DNA of 64,000 nucleotides from Atopsyche davidsoni. Taxonomy: Eukaryota > Arthropoda > Insecta > Trichoptera > Hydrobiosidae. How positions within the stretch are numbered: position 1 is the first letter of the stretch; each line of letters opens with the position of its first letter. The stretch lies in NCBI GenBank assembly GCA_022113835.1, contig JAILWY010000014.1, forward strand, positions 14,443,501 to 14,507,500, read 5' to 3'. Below, in pieces: positions 45,918 to 58,048 of this stretch. The position numbers were made by a program, and so were the translations under genes. The notes under the pieces were generated by a model. It was given only the letters and a program-made list of their open reading frames with translations, was not told the DNA's origin and ran no database searches.

Positions 45918-48900
45918 ATATATATTTTAATTTATGGTCTTTTGCGTCATCTCTGCTTGTCTCGTGGTTATTCAAACCTGGGACGGACTCTATGGAGGCT
46001 TACGAGGGTTATGAATTGTGGAAACCCCTTGAATAAAAACTTCGAATACAATTTATATACAGTCATATTTCTGAATTCCGTTCTCATATTCAGATTATCT
46101 TAAGTAGTGTCTCGCACGTAGTATAAAGATAAATGAAATCGATTTGATTTAAGGGGAATTGTATCATATTCCTTTTTAAATGTGTTAATATTATTCCTGT
46201 TCAGTTGCATTTCGATCAAAGCGGGGTTGACAATAAATTGTGAATGGCTAAATTCAACAACACTCCGGCTGAACTTTCTCAACAAGCATTGCCGGAACGA
46301 GGTTGGCTTATCAGCATACGAACGAGATACGTGCCAAGTGTTTAATCCGGTACGTAAGCATGTTCATAATCTTTTTATAATATGCTATAAATAAATATCC
46401 TTTACTTTTATAACCACCGTATGTAGTAACGGCTGGGGTTACATAGACGAGGTTCCAATCCTTTTGAAAGAAAACGTATTGTTGTCTTTTCATTACTATT
46501 TACGAATTCTATGAAGAAGTTTTTATCTTTGACACCGATTTCTCCGCACGATACCTATAAAAATTATTTGCTTATAAGCTTTTATAAAAAAGCCAAAGTA
46601 TTAACTTTTTACAGATCTTTTGGGTAAACATAAATTCAATCGATTTTGGAAATACTTATTTTACATTGAAAATATTTTTTTTGTACTCTATAAGAATAGG
46701 TTGAAAGATCTTTAACATGTTTAAATAAAATTATTCAGACTAGAGTAAAATAAAATAATCCCATCGGAAGAAACTTTAATTGTAACTTTTCTACGCAGTA
46801 AAATCTTTATCGGTTAAAATAAATAAAAGAGTGCAGAATTGTTTTGTAATATATTTATTTATGCAACATTACCTTAGTTAATCAGCCTTTTTCTCCGTTC
46901 AACGACATCCCAGGCACCTCAGTATTATTGTTGTACGATTTATTGACGCGTGGCCGAGCGCATCCATAATTACTGGGATGCCTGGGAAGGTGTGAACATT
47001 TGTATAAACCAATTAATTTTGCTCATCGTTGCGAGGGGTCAATCATTAAATAAATAAAATCTTTATATTGGCAGATTACATTAATTATCATACTTTACAT
47101 CCCACAAAGTTTTACCTGTTTTATAAAATCCAACGGGAGAAATTATTGAAGATACTAACAAAGTTTAAGAACATTTATTTTGGTGCAACTATAGAAGTAA
47201 CTTAAAGTTGGCCATATCTCTGACCTATCAATCAACAGCTTTTGAAGCTACCATCTTAATTGCATCTAGATAAATGATTTTTTTTTTTTTTTTGTTTCAT
47301 GTAAAGTATAATACTTTTGTAAAACGATATTCAATTGATTTTAACAAAAATATAGGTGCCGTTTTATTCATTTCATCGACCTCTGCACAAGATTATTTTA
47401 ATATTTTCATAAGTGTAATAATATTATTGATATTCATAATATTGCCATGTGAAAAAAGTAAGATGACATTTGCAAAGTTCATCTTTTCTTCATTAATCCG
47501 TACAAAACTGGTAATTATTCCCCTTTGGTGGCAACGCAGAGAGAAAATTTTCAACAAGCTTCCATAAATTAATGGCTATGAAAAATATCAATTTGGCAAA
47601 TTAACTTTCTATCAAAGATAATTCAAGCTTGTGTCGATTCGTAGATTTCACAACATTTTGTTGGCAAAACTGGAAAACTGAAAAATTTCATAGCGCTTCA
47701 CATATTTAATATTTCTTGTACAATATTATCTAGATTATTAAAAACAAATTAATGTATTTCATAGAAAATATTGAATATCAAAATATAATTTCTTTGAGAA
47801 CTCCAAGCACTATATAACATTTAGGTATTTTTTTTAGTATTATGAAACATTAAATTATAATAATATTCGAAGCTCTCGCTAAAAGATTTTTAAAATTATT
47901 CAGTTTCCTCTACGCCTAGCGTACAACAGCAAGTAGCTAAAATATGCGTAGTAGTGTGTGAGTGAGTAGAAATGAGATGCCTAAATAGTCCTCGCTTTAC
48001 AAATATCAAGGTTACAAACTGTGGCAAGTCCTTCGAGCATTTCTCGCCCTCTCACGCTCTACTAGGCATTACTTCACCGTCCATTAGACCAAACTGAGCT
48101 TCATTGTCCAATATCGGAAGTATAAACATCCAATTGCGTTTTACGGTGTAACAACGTGTTCTCAAAATGCAAAACCTACAATACAAAAAGCATTATGTTG
48201 ATATTTTGTACAAACTTGTATATTTTAACTGCCATGCATCTTCACAAGAAAGTGTTAACAATATATTTCTTACAATAATATTAATTTTACATTCATTGGT
48301 GGTATATATCAATTAGTTACACATTATAAAAAATAATACAACTAAAAATTACATTCACATACTTTTTGGCTAGCAAATAGCTCCGCTTGTACCTATAGAC
48401 AATATACAAACCTTCCTTCCGTTATAAATCTCTTTAATTTATCTTCCGTGAATGATGATCTTATAAATTATATTTCTTCCCGACTTAAATAAGATAAAAT
48501 TAATACTTAAGTTACAATAATCAGTAGATCACACAGTGAATCCATCACTTCAAGCGTTCCCTCATGTAAAGCTATATCTCTATTCATTGACTATTAGGCT
48601 GCCCTGTTCAACCTACCTAACCTCAAATGCCTCAGGACCGTTAACGAGCGTCACAAAACCCCTCAATCTACAAGTATATCAAATATACAATAAATACTAT
48701 TCTTATTTTGGTGAGGCAACACTCAACTCCGCGTTGTGCTATTTCTTAGCGGTCCTTTTGCTATGCTCAAGATAAATACCTTAAAATACTGCTTTCCATT
48801 TATACAAAACAAACCAACATGATCTCACATATTAATGCAAATGATACTGGGCAGCTTTTGCCCAGATGTGATGTGTTACCTGTATATTGTAGATAAAATA

Positions 48901-51900
48901 AGATATATTTCATCTAAAAGGTTCACTTGGGAGTAAAAATCGTAATAAAAACCGTCGTCATATTTAAAATGTTGACAATACCCGAGAAAAAAATGTTGCA
49001 TGTAAATAAAGAGGAAAGAAATGAAAGGAGAGTTTAATATAGACGTTGTCTTTTTATTCTGAATTTCCTTGTTAAAACTGATTTCAATTTGAAACAGTTG
49101 GATATGAAGAATGCTTTTATTGTTAAGCGAAAATTCTCTCAGTCAACATGGTTGCGACAATAACTTGCGATTTTTTCTTACAAATGATACTTAATCCAAG
49201 ACCGCTCTAAAGCTCTGAAGTTATTATTTTGTATTGTCTAATAATAATCAATATGCTTGGGCAGCTCGCGTTTAGGCAAAGGTGGCAACGTCGAGTATAT
49301 TACATACCACGCAATACTCAAATACAAGGTAGAAACAATTTCAGAGCAGTCTGGGGTAAATAAATTCTGATTGTTAATATAGAAGTATTCGATATTGATA
49401 TTTTTTTACAATAAGGCACATATGAATCAATAATCCTAACCCCGCATCACATAATAAGCACATGACCCGTCATGTCTATGACACATCTGTCATTTTTTAG
49501 TGATAATCATTTCCAGCTTCTTCAAATATCACAAATCCACCGCATTGCTCGCTTCTACATGAAGTGACTCAAAGATTCCAAGCGCGATAATAAATGATAA
49601 ATATGGATAAAAGAATCTTCCAACTCTCGGATAGCTTCAATGAAAATCTTTCAAATGAAAAACTTATGAATAAAAATAATTTTAATGATACTTTGGTGCA
49701 CTCCGTGTTAATAAAATTAAATTAACAACACTAAGTTGAAATCTCCTAGATAAGTGTATAAGTTTATTGTTAAAATCTTTTGCAATCAATAGTATGAAAT
49801 ACACTGAAATATCAAAGAAATCATATTTTGAAAATATGGCTTCAAAAAAATTATTTTTGTCAAATTTTTTCACAGCATTTGTTTTTGACTGCCGATTATT
49901 TAAATCGAATATAAATAATGACCAGCATTATTTTATTTTGATTCAACGTGATTATATCAATATGCTAAGCTACTTAACGTCACGAATGAGCTTTGTTTAT
50001 AAATAAAAAAAACTACTCTTACAACTTTTGATATATTTTCAAATTTTAACGAATATGTTTTGTTATATTTGACACAGGTACGTTCTTTTTTTTTTGGCAT
50101 AGTTTGAATTTCATACTTCACAACTTTTAATTTTATACGATATTTAAAGAAATGTGAAAATTTACGAGACCTATCAATCACAAAATAGTGACTCGTTTTG
50201 TATCAATCACAAACTTACAATTCATTAGCCCGAGTTGAAATTTACAACAGTCTCACTAATAATTATTAATTCCACCGCTGTTGCGGAATAGATGTGGATT
50301 AAATATTGAAGGGTTAAATGAACTGCTTGTAATCATATTTCATGTCAAAACTGCAGTTTTAATCAATAGCTCAATCAAATCGAAGCGAGAAAGACTTGCA
50401 CACTGATATAATTAAAAAGGATGATAATTTTTCAAACAAAAAACATAGAAAGTTGGAAAATTCTTGAATCCATCATTAAAACAATTACTAAAACTGAACA
50501 CACTAAATTAACCAAAGGACATAAAAATCAAACAATAAAAATGATTCCTTGACTGCTAAGCAACAATAAATGATATCAACTATACACGTTAATTTTAATC
50601 AAAATAATGCAAGATTCCATTACAATAATTGTTATACAATACAAATAGCTTATTTTCCTTATCTACTAGTTTATACATGCATATTTCTACACATTATTTA
50701 ATTTAAGTTAACAGAAGTTAGTATGAATGTTTTGGTTAATCAAAAAAGATGTACATAACATTATTATTCAACAAGAACCTTATAATACTTTCTACAAATA
50801 ATATTTACTATTCTCTATCTTAAATGATATTTCTTGAATTCAGCACACAATACCCAGGCAATCGGAAAACCGTCTTCTTTGGATGACTTGAACAAACTTG
50901 TTTACGTTTTGAAAAGTAAAAATATACCGTCGGTGAGACTATATGCGCACAGGCTGACCAAAACTTACAAAAACGGACGCCGAGTCCAGTTACGTTTATT
51001 TATATCAGGCGGTTTTAAATAACTAGACTGAAAGGGGGTTAATTTGACTCATAAATAACTAATTCTTCTCTCGTGTCAAAAACAGCTCACAGCAAGTTCA
51101 CACTACTTTAAGATCAGTAAACTCAATTGTAAATATTAATAACAGAGTAAATAACTATTTCAAAATAAAGAAGCAATTTATTAAATATTCTCGGAAACCT
51201 AAATAGTCACTTGGTCTTATGGTTGTGGACTCACTGTTTGCGTTTTTTCAACGTTTGATGTAAGTTGCAATTATCCGAGAAGAACGACAATGAGTTTATT
51301 TATAAAAATATGATATCCGTATTTATTCAGTTGTCAATTTGAATTAAGATTATCTTACCCGAAAGAAAAAAAAAGCTTTTAAAGCTATGTATTAGTACGT
51401 TTACTGGTTTGTATTAAATACTTTAAAGCGGATAATTAATTTTATATTACAAGTAGTTACAATGTTTACACTAATATTACTGCATATAGGTTGTTAGCGA
51501 CGAAAAAGCCAAATTCACACACCACTGCTGGGGAGAGAAACCAGGGGCCCGGAGTCCAGAGTCACTGCAGTGGCGCACACGCTCGGTTCGAAGTTTGTCG
51601 CACATTGATAAATCTTATTTTACAAATATTTATATATACCAATTATCCTGTGGGAAATAAAAAAAATTCACACACTTCGATCATCTTGAATATGACGGTT
51701 TACAAACTTTACGTTCCCTGTACATTTGCTGAGTCTGCAAAATGGAGTCATCCTGATTTATTGATATGTTAGATCAATGCGATATTACTAAAAATATATG
51801 AACACATGAAATGTTTTAAAGCTATTTTTCATTTAAGTTTTCGGGATTAATACAGTTCATGTTGCAAAAAAACGTTTACATCAATGTAATTACAATAATA

Positions 51901-52790
51901 ACTTTGATAGCCGCTATCTGAAAGGTCAGAAATTTGACCTAGAAAAGGACAAAACAACAGATGACAACTTTTAAAGTTACTAAGATAATTGTAGAGTTCC
52001 TAAGCTTCTCAAATACTGTGACAATATGTCATGTTCAATAAAGATGCTGCGTTACACCCTGAAGACTCAGAAAAAGGTCTATAGTGCAGTATTTTATACC
52101 TAATCCGTCTACTATTCTGACCTGTTTCACACATTAATTTCATAAACATAACAAACAAGAATAGGTAGGGTTTAACTTAAATAATATATATTTAAACTCT
52201 AACGTAATCTCTGTTTTTCACCTTATCAAAGCGTGAAATTATAAATAAAAATGCGCTTTTAAGGTTAATGACTTATTTTGTTAGGTTACTCTATGTTAAT
52301 AAAACTATATTCGCAAAATATTTCTGTAAATAACTGCCATTCTTTTGTTCTATGCAATTTGTAATATAACAAACAATTTTGTGCTTTTTCACACAGTGCG
52401 TAATGTTTTCAGATTATATTTTTTAACTAAAAATTATTGTTGTTTTGTACTTTTGTTTACAAAAGATTCAATGTCATAAGCAGAGGAAATAATAAATAGC
52501 AAGTATGAACACTATATAATATTTTTAACGACTATTTTATGAAACAATAAAAAAACTTATTAAATAATTTCTATTTTCATAAATGATATATAATAATTTG
52601 ATATATATTTTTTAATAATTTAAAATATTTTTACTGAATAGCTATGAATGGCAACTATTCACATAAACGTCATCCCGTCTAGAATAAAATGAAAAATCAT
52701 AGTCAGAATCTCAAAATTATTTTCGTTCAATAATTAGAATTAATGACAATATTAAAAAATTAATATTCAAGTAATATATTATTATTAAAT
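45918..52790. other. Long gene-free AT-rich stretch
   Basis: I searched both strands for an exon that could finish the sog vWC4 domain (a CC-x-x-C pattern in phase 0) and found none. A (TA)n run begins at 45911. Non-repetitive, GC-richer patches lie at about 46880-47040, 47990-48140, 50830-51020 and 51490-51610. The 50834-51022 frame (62 codons) is preceded by an acceptor-like TTCTTGAATTCAG, but it has no recognisable motif and is not called. Confidence 0.35.
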
Positions 52791-52794
52791 TTAT

Positions 52795-53205
52795 GTCGAG
52801 TTGCTCGGGCCGTCGCGGCGTAAAACCGTGTAAATAGGTCCTTATGGCTGGTGCCACGGCGGCTCGTCGCGTACTAAATAATATATTGCTATCACTTTCA
52901 ACGCGCACGTCTCGTACACGAGCCAGAAAGAGACAAAAACAAAGAAGCACGAAGTCTTCGACGTTTACCAACAGAATTAAAAATAGCAAATGGCGTCCTG
53001 TCGTGTGCTGTCAGTTCGTATCTGCCGCAAAAACAAGCCAAGGAACCAGTAAATTTTCCTCCAAATCGGCCGCGATACGTCAAAACGTTAACCCGGATAA
53101 GGCTGGCACATTTTAAAAGCAAAATGACAAAGGAAGACTCGCTCCGCATCCGGCTGCACTGGTAGCGCATTCGGTGTATTTACAACGCCATAACCTTAAA
53201 ACAAG
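52795..53205 (+). promoter_or_regulatory. YL-1: Candidate promoter and 5' non-coding exon of YL-1
   Basis: The region is GC-richer than its surroundings and contains AAATGGCGTC, close to a YY1-type site. It ends in a strong splice donor AACAAG|GTGAGT at 53205/53206. The YL-1 coding exon is preceded by a good acceptor at 54671, so this is the nearest plausible partner and would give a 1466-bp 5' intron. Transcript evidence is lacking, and the alternative GC-rich block at 53340-53660 could also hold the start site. Confidence 0.35.
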
Positions 53206-53339
53206 GTGAGTTATCTGTGCGATTATTCAGCGTTGTATAACATCACCGCCGCTTAAATACAAACGAAATCAAACTTAGCATATATCCACTCCCTTTGCGC
53301 TACGGTAGCGCACGGCACGTCTACATTTAGATCGGTAGT

Positions 53340-53660
53340 CGCGTTTGGCACTCGCTCAGTTTCCGTCGCGCGTTAGCTGCGTTCGAAGGTTTCCCCGAGC
53401 ACGGGGACAGTCTGTGTGAATGTAACTGACGTGGACAGAGGTGTTCACCGTGGCGGGGCGCTCAGGAACGCATGCGGTGGTGCCGCTGGTGGCGGCGGTA
53501 GCGGCGGCAGTGTATCTGACAGCACTCGTCCGCCGAGGCGGGCGGAGGCTTGTGCAGCCCCCTGCCTCCCCGCCGTCGCGGCCCCGGCGGCTGGGCGGCG
53601 CAGGCCGAGCGCGTGCAACGCTTGCGGTCGCACTTCACGTCGCCATCCTGCCGAATAAGA
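53340..53660. promoter_or_regulatory. CpG-rich block, possible promoter
   Basis: CG-dense DNA begins near an arthropod-type initiator match (GCTCAGTTTCC at 53354). Frames on both strands lack ATG starts in good context and read as low-complexity Gly/Ala/Arg/Pro, so I treat them as compositional. It could be an alternative start for YL-1 or the start of another transcript. Confidence 0.35.
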
Positions 53661-53923
53661 CAATTTATAAAAACTCAAGTCCTAAACACGGTCGGATCTT
53701 AGGATTTACCAACCTCCTTGTGTCTGCAGTCGGTCGTTTGCCTTTACCTGAATGTCTATTTTTTTACTGTTGCATGGAATATTCTGTTCATCGAAAATAC
53801 CAATTAAATATTTTTATTTAGCAAAACCACTTATTGCAGAATTACCTGTAACGGGAAAATTACATAATATGACTGACTTCTAGCAAACCGACATTTTCCA
53901 GTAGAATCCATTTAAATGAGTTC

Positions 53924-54562
53924 ATAACACACTTTAGGCGGGTAACCAAATTGACTTAACTGATGTGCGTAGTGGGCAAAATTCGTGTAAAATCGCGCGT
54001 GCGAAATCTAGTTTATACACTCTTTGATTTTTTTTCCGTTTTGCAACTCCGAGTTAATTATGAGATTTTTGATCATAAAACAAATTAATAACATCTTTTT
54101 ACAATATTGTTATGATTGTTTAGTTGTACGGTAATAAAAACAGAAGAAATAAGAGTCTGTCAATAATTTATTTTGCACACAATTTAAAGTTTCAAACTTA
54201 TTTTGGTGTAGTATTTTTTAAAACCCTCTACACATTTAAATTATCAGTGATCGGCATGTAAACAATAACAAGACGAAATGTATAGTTCCTAATCTTTATT
54301 ATATAAACAAATGTTAAAGAAGTAACGTTGCCGAGTCTAAACAAACATTACAAGCTGTACTAACCTAACCGTGTACTGAACCTAAAGAGAAAAATGAACT
54401 TCTGCCGCTTTTAGAGTTAACACATTTAAAAAATGTACAGATACCTGCTTCGCGAACTGTTGATAAGACAGCTCACGAAGCGGGTATTTCAGTACCTGCC
54501 CCGCCTTTAGGTAGCAGTCCGCGAAGCGGGTACTGGTACCCGCCCCGCCTTTAGTGTGTTAA
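53924..54562 (-). mobile_element. Non-autonomous piggyBac-type element in the YL-1 5' intron
   Basis: The left end CACACTTTAGGCGGGTAACC and right end CCCGCCTTTAGTGTG are inverted. TTAA follows on the right and ATAA (one mismatch) precedes on the left. A subterminal palindrome CGGGTACTGGTACCCG lies near 54528, and a second pair of CGAAGCGGG blocks lies inside. End sequences match the element at 2532-2985 in reverse. No transposase frame remains. It lies wholly between the candidate donor at 53206 and the acceptor at 54671. Confidence 0.7.
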
Positions 54563-54660
54563 TATCATTAGCCTGTTTCTTTACTTTGAATCGAAAAACA
54601 ATTTGTGTCAAAACTGCCTAACACCTTTGTTATATACATTGAATTTCTTTTAAAATTATA

Positions 54661-54671
54661 TTTATTTCCAG
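54661..54671 (+). promoter_or_regulatory. YL-1: Splice acceptor before the YL-1 coding exon
   Basis: TTTATTTCCAG is a good acceptor, 18 bp before the ATG. It indicates that the 5' untranslated region is spliced. Confidence 0.6.
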
Positions 54672-54689
54672 GATAAAGATTACTGAGTC

Positions 54690-55943
54690 ATGGCAGCCAA
54701 AAGAGATCGGCGTCAGAATGCCGGAAATCGCCTTGGCAAATTGCTCAATGAAGAAGAAGAGGATGAGTTCTACAAGACGACATATGGAGGTTTCGATGAA
54801 GCTGTAGAAGACAAAGCGTACGTGCAAGGAGTTGAAGTTGCTGATGAGGTAGATTCTGACTTCAGTATAGATGAAGATGATGAACCAGTTTCTGATCATG
54901 AGGATGAAGGAAAGACTAGAAAACGGGGAGTTAACACCAAGGCATATAAGGAACCGGCAAAACCCAAACCTAAAGTGATAAAAGTTGTAAAGGAGACTAA
55001 AAAGAGGAAAAAAATTGTACACAGTGAAAACCAAGAAAGTATTTTTGCATCTCCATCAAATTATGAAAGAAAATCTACGAGAAGATCTACTGCAGCTAAA
55101 ACAGCAGAGACTAAGGAAAGATTAAAGGTACGTTCAGAGTTGCAGAGAGTCAAAGTTCCTAAGTCCAGGAAGGAAGAACGGATGCCAACTCAAGATGAGA
55201 GACTCGCTGAAGCGGTCATCACAGAAAAAGAAAATTTGAAAAGTCTTGAAAGATATCAACGCCATGAGTTGGAAAAAAAAGTAATGAGACCTACAAAAAG
55301 AAAAATAGATGGACCGATTATCAGATATCATTCGTTCTGTGTCAATGAAGGTTTTCCACTCATTAGTGAGCTGCCTACTTCTAACACTGAAAACGGAAAC
55401 CCAGAATCTGAAAACAAGGATGGTGATTTCAAGGTTGACGATGCAGGTACCGAAATACTGGGCTCAGCTGATGATAAGGCTCTGGTGAAAATGGAAACTG
55501 ATGCATGCTTTAATAATGTGGCTTCTGAGCAATCACTGCTCAAACAAGAATCTGAAGAAAGTACAGAACCTGTCACAGAAGAACCTACTGCACAATCAAT
55601 ACCTGCAGAAACAGAATCAAGTAAGAAAAAAGCATCGTTAAGATATGAAAGAACGTTACTCACATTCATGAATGATCCTCGAGATAGAGGATTTAAGAAG
55701 ATATTCCCTGTCAAAAAGAAGCCAAGAATTGAGACTCGGCTCTGCGCTGTCACGAAGCAGCCAGCTCGCTACGTCGACCCTTTGACTGACCTGCCCTACA
55801 GTTGTGTTGAAGCATTCAAGATCTTAAGAGAAGCATACTATCAACTCCTGGAGAAGAAGGGAAACCAGAATAAACCGGAACTAGCCGAGTGGCTCGAGTG
55901 GTACAAAGCGAATAAAAATCGTGGACACATGTTATCTAAATAA
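54690..55943 (+). CDS. YL-1: YL-1 / VPS72 homologue, chromatin-remodelling subunit
   Basis: This encodes 417 residues in one exon. YL-1 proteins are subunits of the SWR1/SRCAP and Tip60/p400 complexes and bind histone H2A.Z-H2B in the nucleus. The N-terminus (residues 3-75) is the typical YL1 region: basic RR-x-NAGNRLGKLL, acidic EEEEDEFYKTTYGGFDE, then EVDSDFSIDEDDE, the H2A.Z-binding part. A long charged middle with basic clusters follows. The C-terminal YL1_C domain lies at about 352-380 (CAVTKQPARYVDPLTDLPYS). The length somewhat exceeds the roughly 350-365 usual in fly and human, the extra being in the acidic middle. The start is supported by an in-frame TGA 6 bp upstream and by the acceptor at 54671. 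It converges on sog. Several AATAAA sites follow the stop. Confidence 0.95.
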   Translation: MAAKRDRRQNAGNRLGKLLNEEEEDEFYKTTYGGFDEAVEDKAYVQGVEVADEVDSDFSIDEDDEPVSDHEDEGKTRKRGVNTKAYKEPAKPKPKVIKVVKETKKRKKIVHSENQESIFASPSNYERKSTRRSTAAKTAETKERLKVRSELQRVKVPKSRKEERMPTQDERLAEAVITEKENLKSLERYQRHELEKKVMRPTKRKIDGPIIRYHSFCVNEGFPLISELPTSNTENGNPESENKDGDFKVDDAGTEILGSADDKALVKMETDACFNNVASEQSLLKQESEESTEPVTEEPTAQSIPAETESSKKKASLRYERTLLTFMNDPRDRGFKKIFPVKKKPRIETRLCAVTKQPARYVDPLTDLPYSCVEAFKILREAYYQLLEKKGNQNKPELAEWLEWYKANKNRGHMLSK

Positions 55944-56058
55944 ACATACAATAGTTTACAATTCACAAACAAAAACTATTTCTTGGCCGTTAAGTAAATA
56001 AATCTTATAGTTTTATACAGTTTTTAATTTATTTATCTGAATGCTCTCTCTTTAATAA
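55940..56058 (+). terminator. YL-1: YL-1 poly(A) signals
   Basis: AATAAA occurs overlapping the stop codon (about 55940), near 55997 and near 56053. The second or third is the likely cleavage signal, giving a short 3' UTR. Which is used cannot be told from sequence. Confidence 0.5.
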
Positions 56059-56423
56059 AATGATAATGTGTTTATATAAATATGAATGCCATGAAAAAAA
56101 TATTAAATATGTTTTATTACATTACGACACGCTTATTAAATTTTGTAAATTAAAGTTATACATATTTACAAATTTATTTGTTTCATTTATTCGGATAGCT
56201 GATCAAATTCATTATTTATCAGAACATCAAATTACATGTAAAAAAATTATTGTTCTCATGAATTTTTACGGTGTATTTTTGTAATATGATTTCAATAGGT
56301 TTCATGGCTGGATACTGAAAGAAGCTGCACAGAATGATTCCGAAATTGATTGGTAAAAATTACATTTAATTTTATAAGCTAGATTTTGTGATGATGATTT
56401 TATCTTTCTGATGAAAATTTCAT
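56059..56423. other. AT-rich spacer
   Basis: No gene is called. A short open stretch after an acceptor-like TTTCAATAG (FHGWILKEAAQNDSEIDW, 56300-56355) is noted but unassigned. Confidence 0.3.
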
Positions 56424-57866
56424 TACACCTATACCTCGCTATACGGCCGCTCTTTATACAGCCTTTCGCTATAACGGCCCTTTTCAATTAAGGCACGTTT
56501 TTGATTTACGGCCTAAAATGTTTCGCTATAACAGCAAAAAAAACTTTTTTTCAATGTTATTTTGTTTACAAGCATTATTCAGTGTGTGCTCATAGAGCGG
56601 CTGGTTTAGACTTGTCTGTAAGTGTTTTATGTACATATTTATTACTGATTGTTACACATTAACTGGAAAAATTGGAAATAATTAGGGACATTTTTGGTAC
56701 GTAAATACATATGTATGTATGTACAAATTAAAATTTTTTAATATGTATTTTTTTATTAAACTTATTTTAACTATTGATTATATGGATTGATGACAATAAC
56801 AAACGGAGAATGCCAATGAGTCAAATGACTATCCAGGAAAAAAAATCTTTAAGTATTTTCGAAAATTTGAAGAATGGAGATACCGATGAATCTGCTGGAG
56901 ATGTCACATTCCAAGCAAGCCGAGGATGGTTTGAAAAATTTAAAAATAGATTTAATTTGCATAATTTGAAAATGAAAGGTGAAGCAGCTAGCGCCGATGA
57001 GGCCGCATCTAAGGAATATCCCAACATTTTAAAGGGAATTTTATTGAAAGAGGTGGTTATAAACCTGAACAAGTGTTTAACGTAGACGAAACAGGGCTTT
57101 ATTGGAAGCGAATGCCTGATCGCACAAACATTTAAAAAACCGAAAAATCTGCCCCCAGTTATAAGGTGTCTAAAGAACGATTAACTTTGCTACTTTGTGC
57201 AAATGCCGCGGGCGATTTTAAGCTAAAACCACTTTTAATATATTTGTTCAAAAAGCCAAGGCCTCTTAAAGGACTAAATAAAAATCAATTACCCGTCATA
57301 TGGAAATCCAACAAGAAAGCTTGGATGACTAAAGCTACTTTTGAGGATTGGTTCAAAAATCACTTTTGTGCAGAAGTGAAAAAATATTTACGAGACAATA
57401 ACTTAACCAACAAGGCTTTGCTAATTTTGGATAATGCGCCAGGGCATCCTACTAATTTATCCGAGCTATCTGAAGATGTCATGATTGAGTTCCTTCCGAA
57501 AAATACAACAGCTCTGATCCAACCAATGGATCAGGGTGCAATAGCCACTTTTAAGGCATATTACCTACGCCGAACTTTCCGACAACTTATAAGGGAAACC
57601 GATGGTAAAGCTTCAATTAAAACATTTTGGAAAAGCTATAACATCAAGGATGCTGTTGACAGCATCAGTGAATCATAGAAGGAATTAAAATTAACAACAA
57701 TGAACCATGTTTGGAAATAAATATGGCCAGAATGTGTAAAAAGTGTTACATATTTAACAAATTTGGAACCGATCCCATTGAATTTGTATGAATTTGTATT
57801 AGAATAATTGATTCCTTATACGGCTTTTCGCTTTGTATCTAGGCCGTAAAGCGAGGTATGGGTGTA
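56424..57866 (+). mobile_element. Tigger/pogo-type DNA transposon
   Basis: The ends CACCTATACCTCGCTATACG (56426 on) and the inverse of CACCCATACCTCGCTTTACG (to 57864) match over about 23 bp, with TA directly outside both. Further inside, each end carries a second CGCTATAAC/CTTTCGCT-type block. At 1.44 kb it is shorter than an intact Tigger (about 2-2.5 kb) because the DNA-binding half of the transposase is gone. It lies between YL-1 and the last visible sog exon. Confidence 0.85.
56774..57720 (+). pseudogene. Tigger/pogo (DDE_1) transposase remnant
   Basis: A first frame gives IDDNNKRRMPMSQMTIQEKK, then the end of a CENP-B-type HTH (RGWFEKFKNRFNL). After a frame change comes V-F-N-V-DETGLYWK with the first catalytic Asp. 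After a TAA at 57134 the main frame runs from 57166. It has LLILDNAPGHPTN (second Asp) and TTALIQPMDQGAIATFKAYY (third Asp), and stops at a TAG (57676) where relatives read Trp in S-E-S-W. The N-terminal HTH is missing. All three catalytic Asp are kept, but no single frame joins them. Confidence 0.85.
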
Positions 57867-58048
57867 TTACTTTTTTTATTGAAACACTAATAGTATGTGT
57901 GTATTTTCAAATTGCATACAAGGTATGCATTTCTTGTATTTTAGACAATGAAAAAAACCCAACATGTAATTATTTCACATTAAATTTTATACCTGTCAAC
58001 AAAGTAAAGCACCCAAATCATCATAAAATATTTTAAATATTAACAAAC

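Noticed and set aside
50834..51022. 62-codon plus-strand frame after an acceptor-like sequence
   Set aside because: Composition is plausible for coding, but there is no homology, partner exon or domain I can recognise.
52844..53170. 90-codon frames on both strands upstream of the YL-1 candidate donor
   Set aside because: No recognisable motif, and both strands are open over the same bases. More consistent with a GC-richer 5' untranslated region.
53416..53821. Overlapping plus-strand frames of 80 and 126 codons and a 77-codon minus frame
   Set aside because: The plus frames begin at GTG rather than ATG, and all three are low-complexity products of a CpG-rich block. More likely a promoter or untranslated sequence.
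56300..56355. Short frame FHGWILKEAAQNDSEIDW after TTTCAATAG, just left of the Tigger element
   Set aside because: Only 18 codons, outside the transposon ends, with no matching upstream exon. Could be chance.
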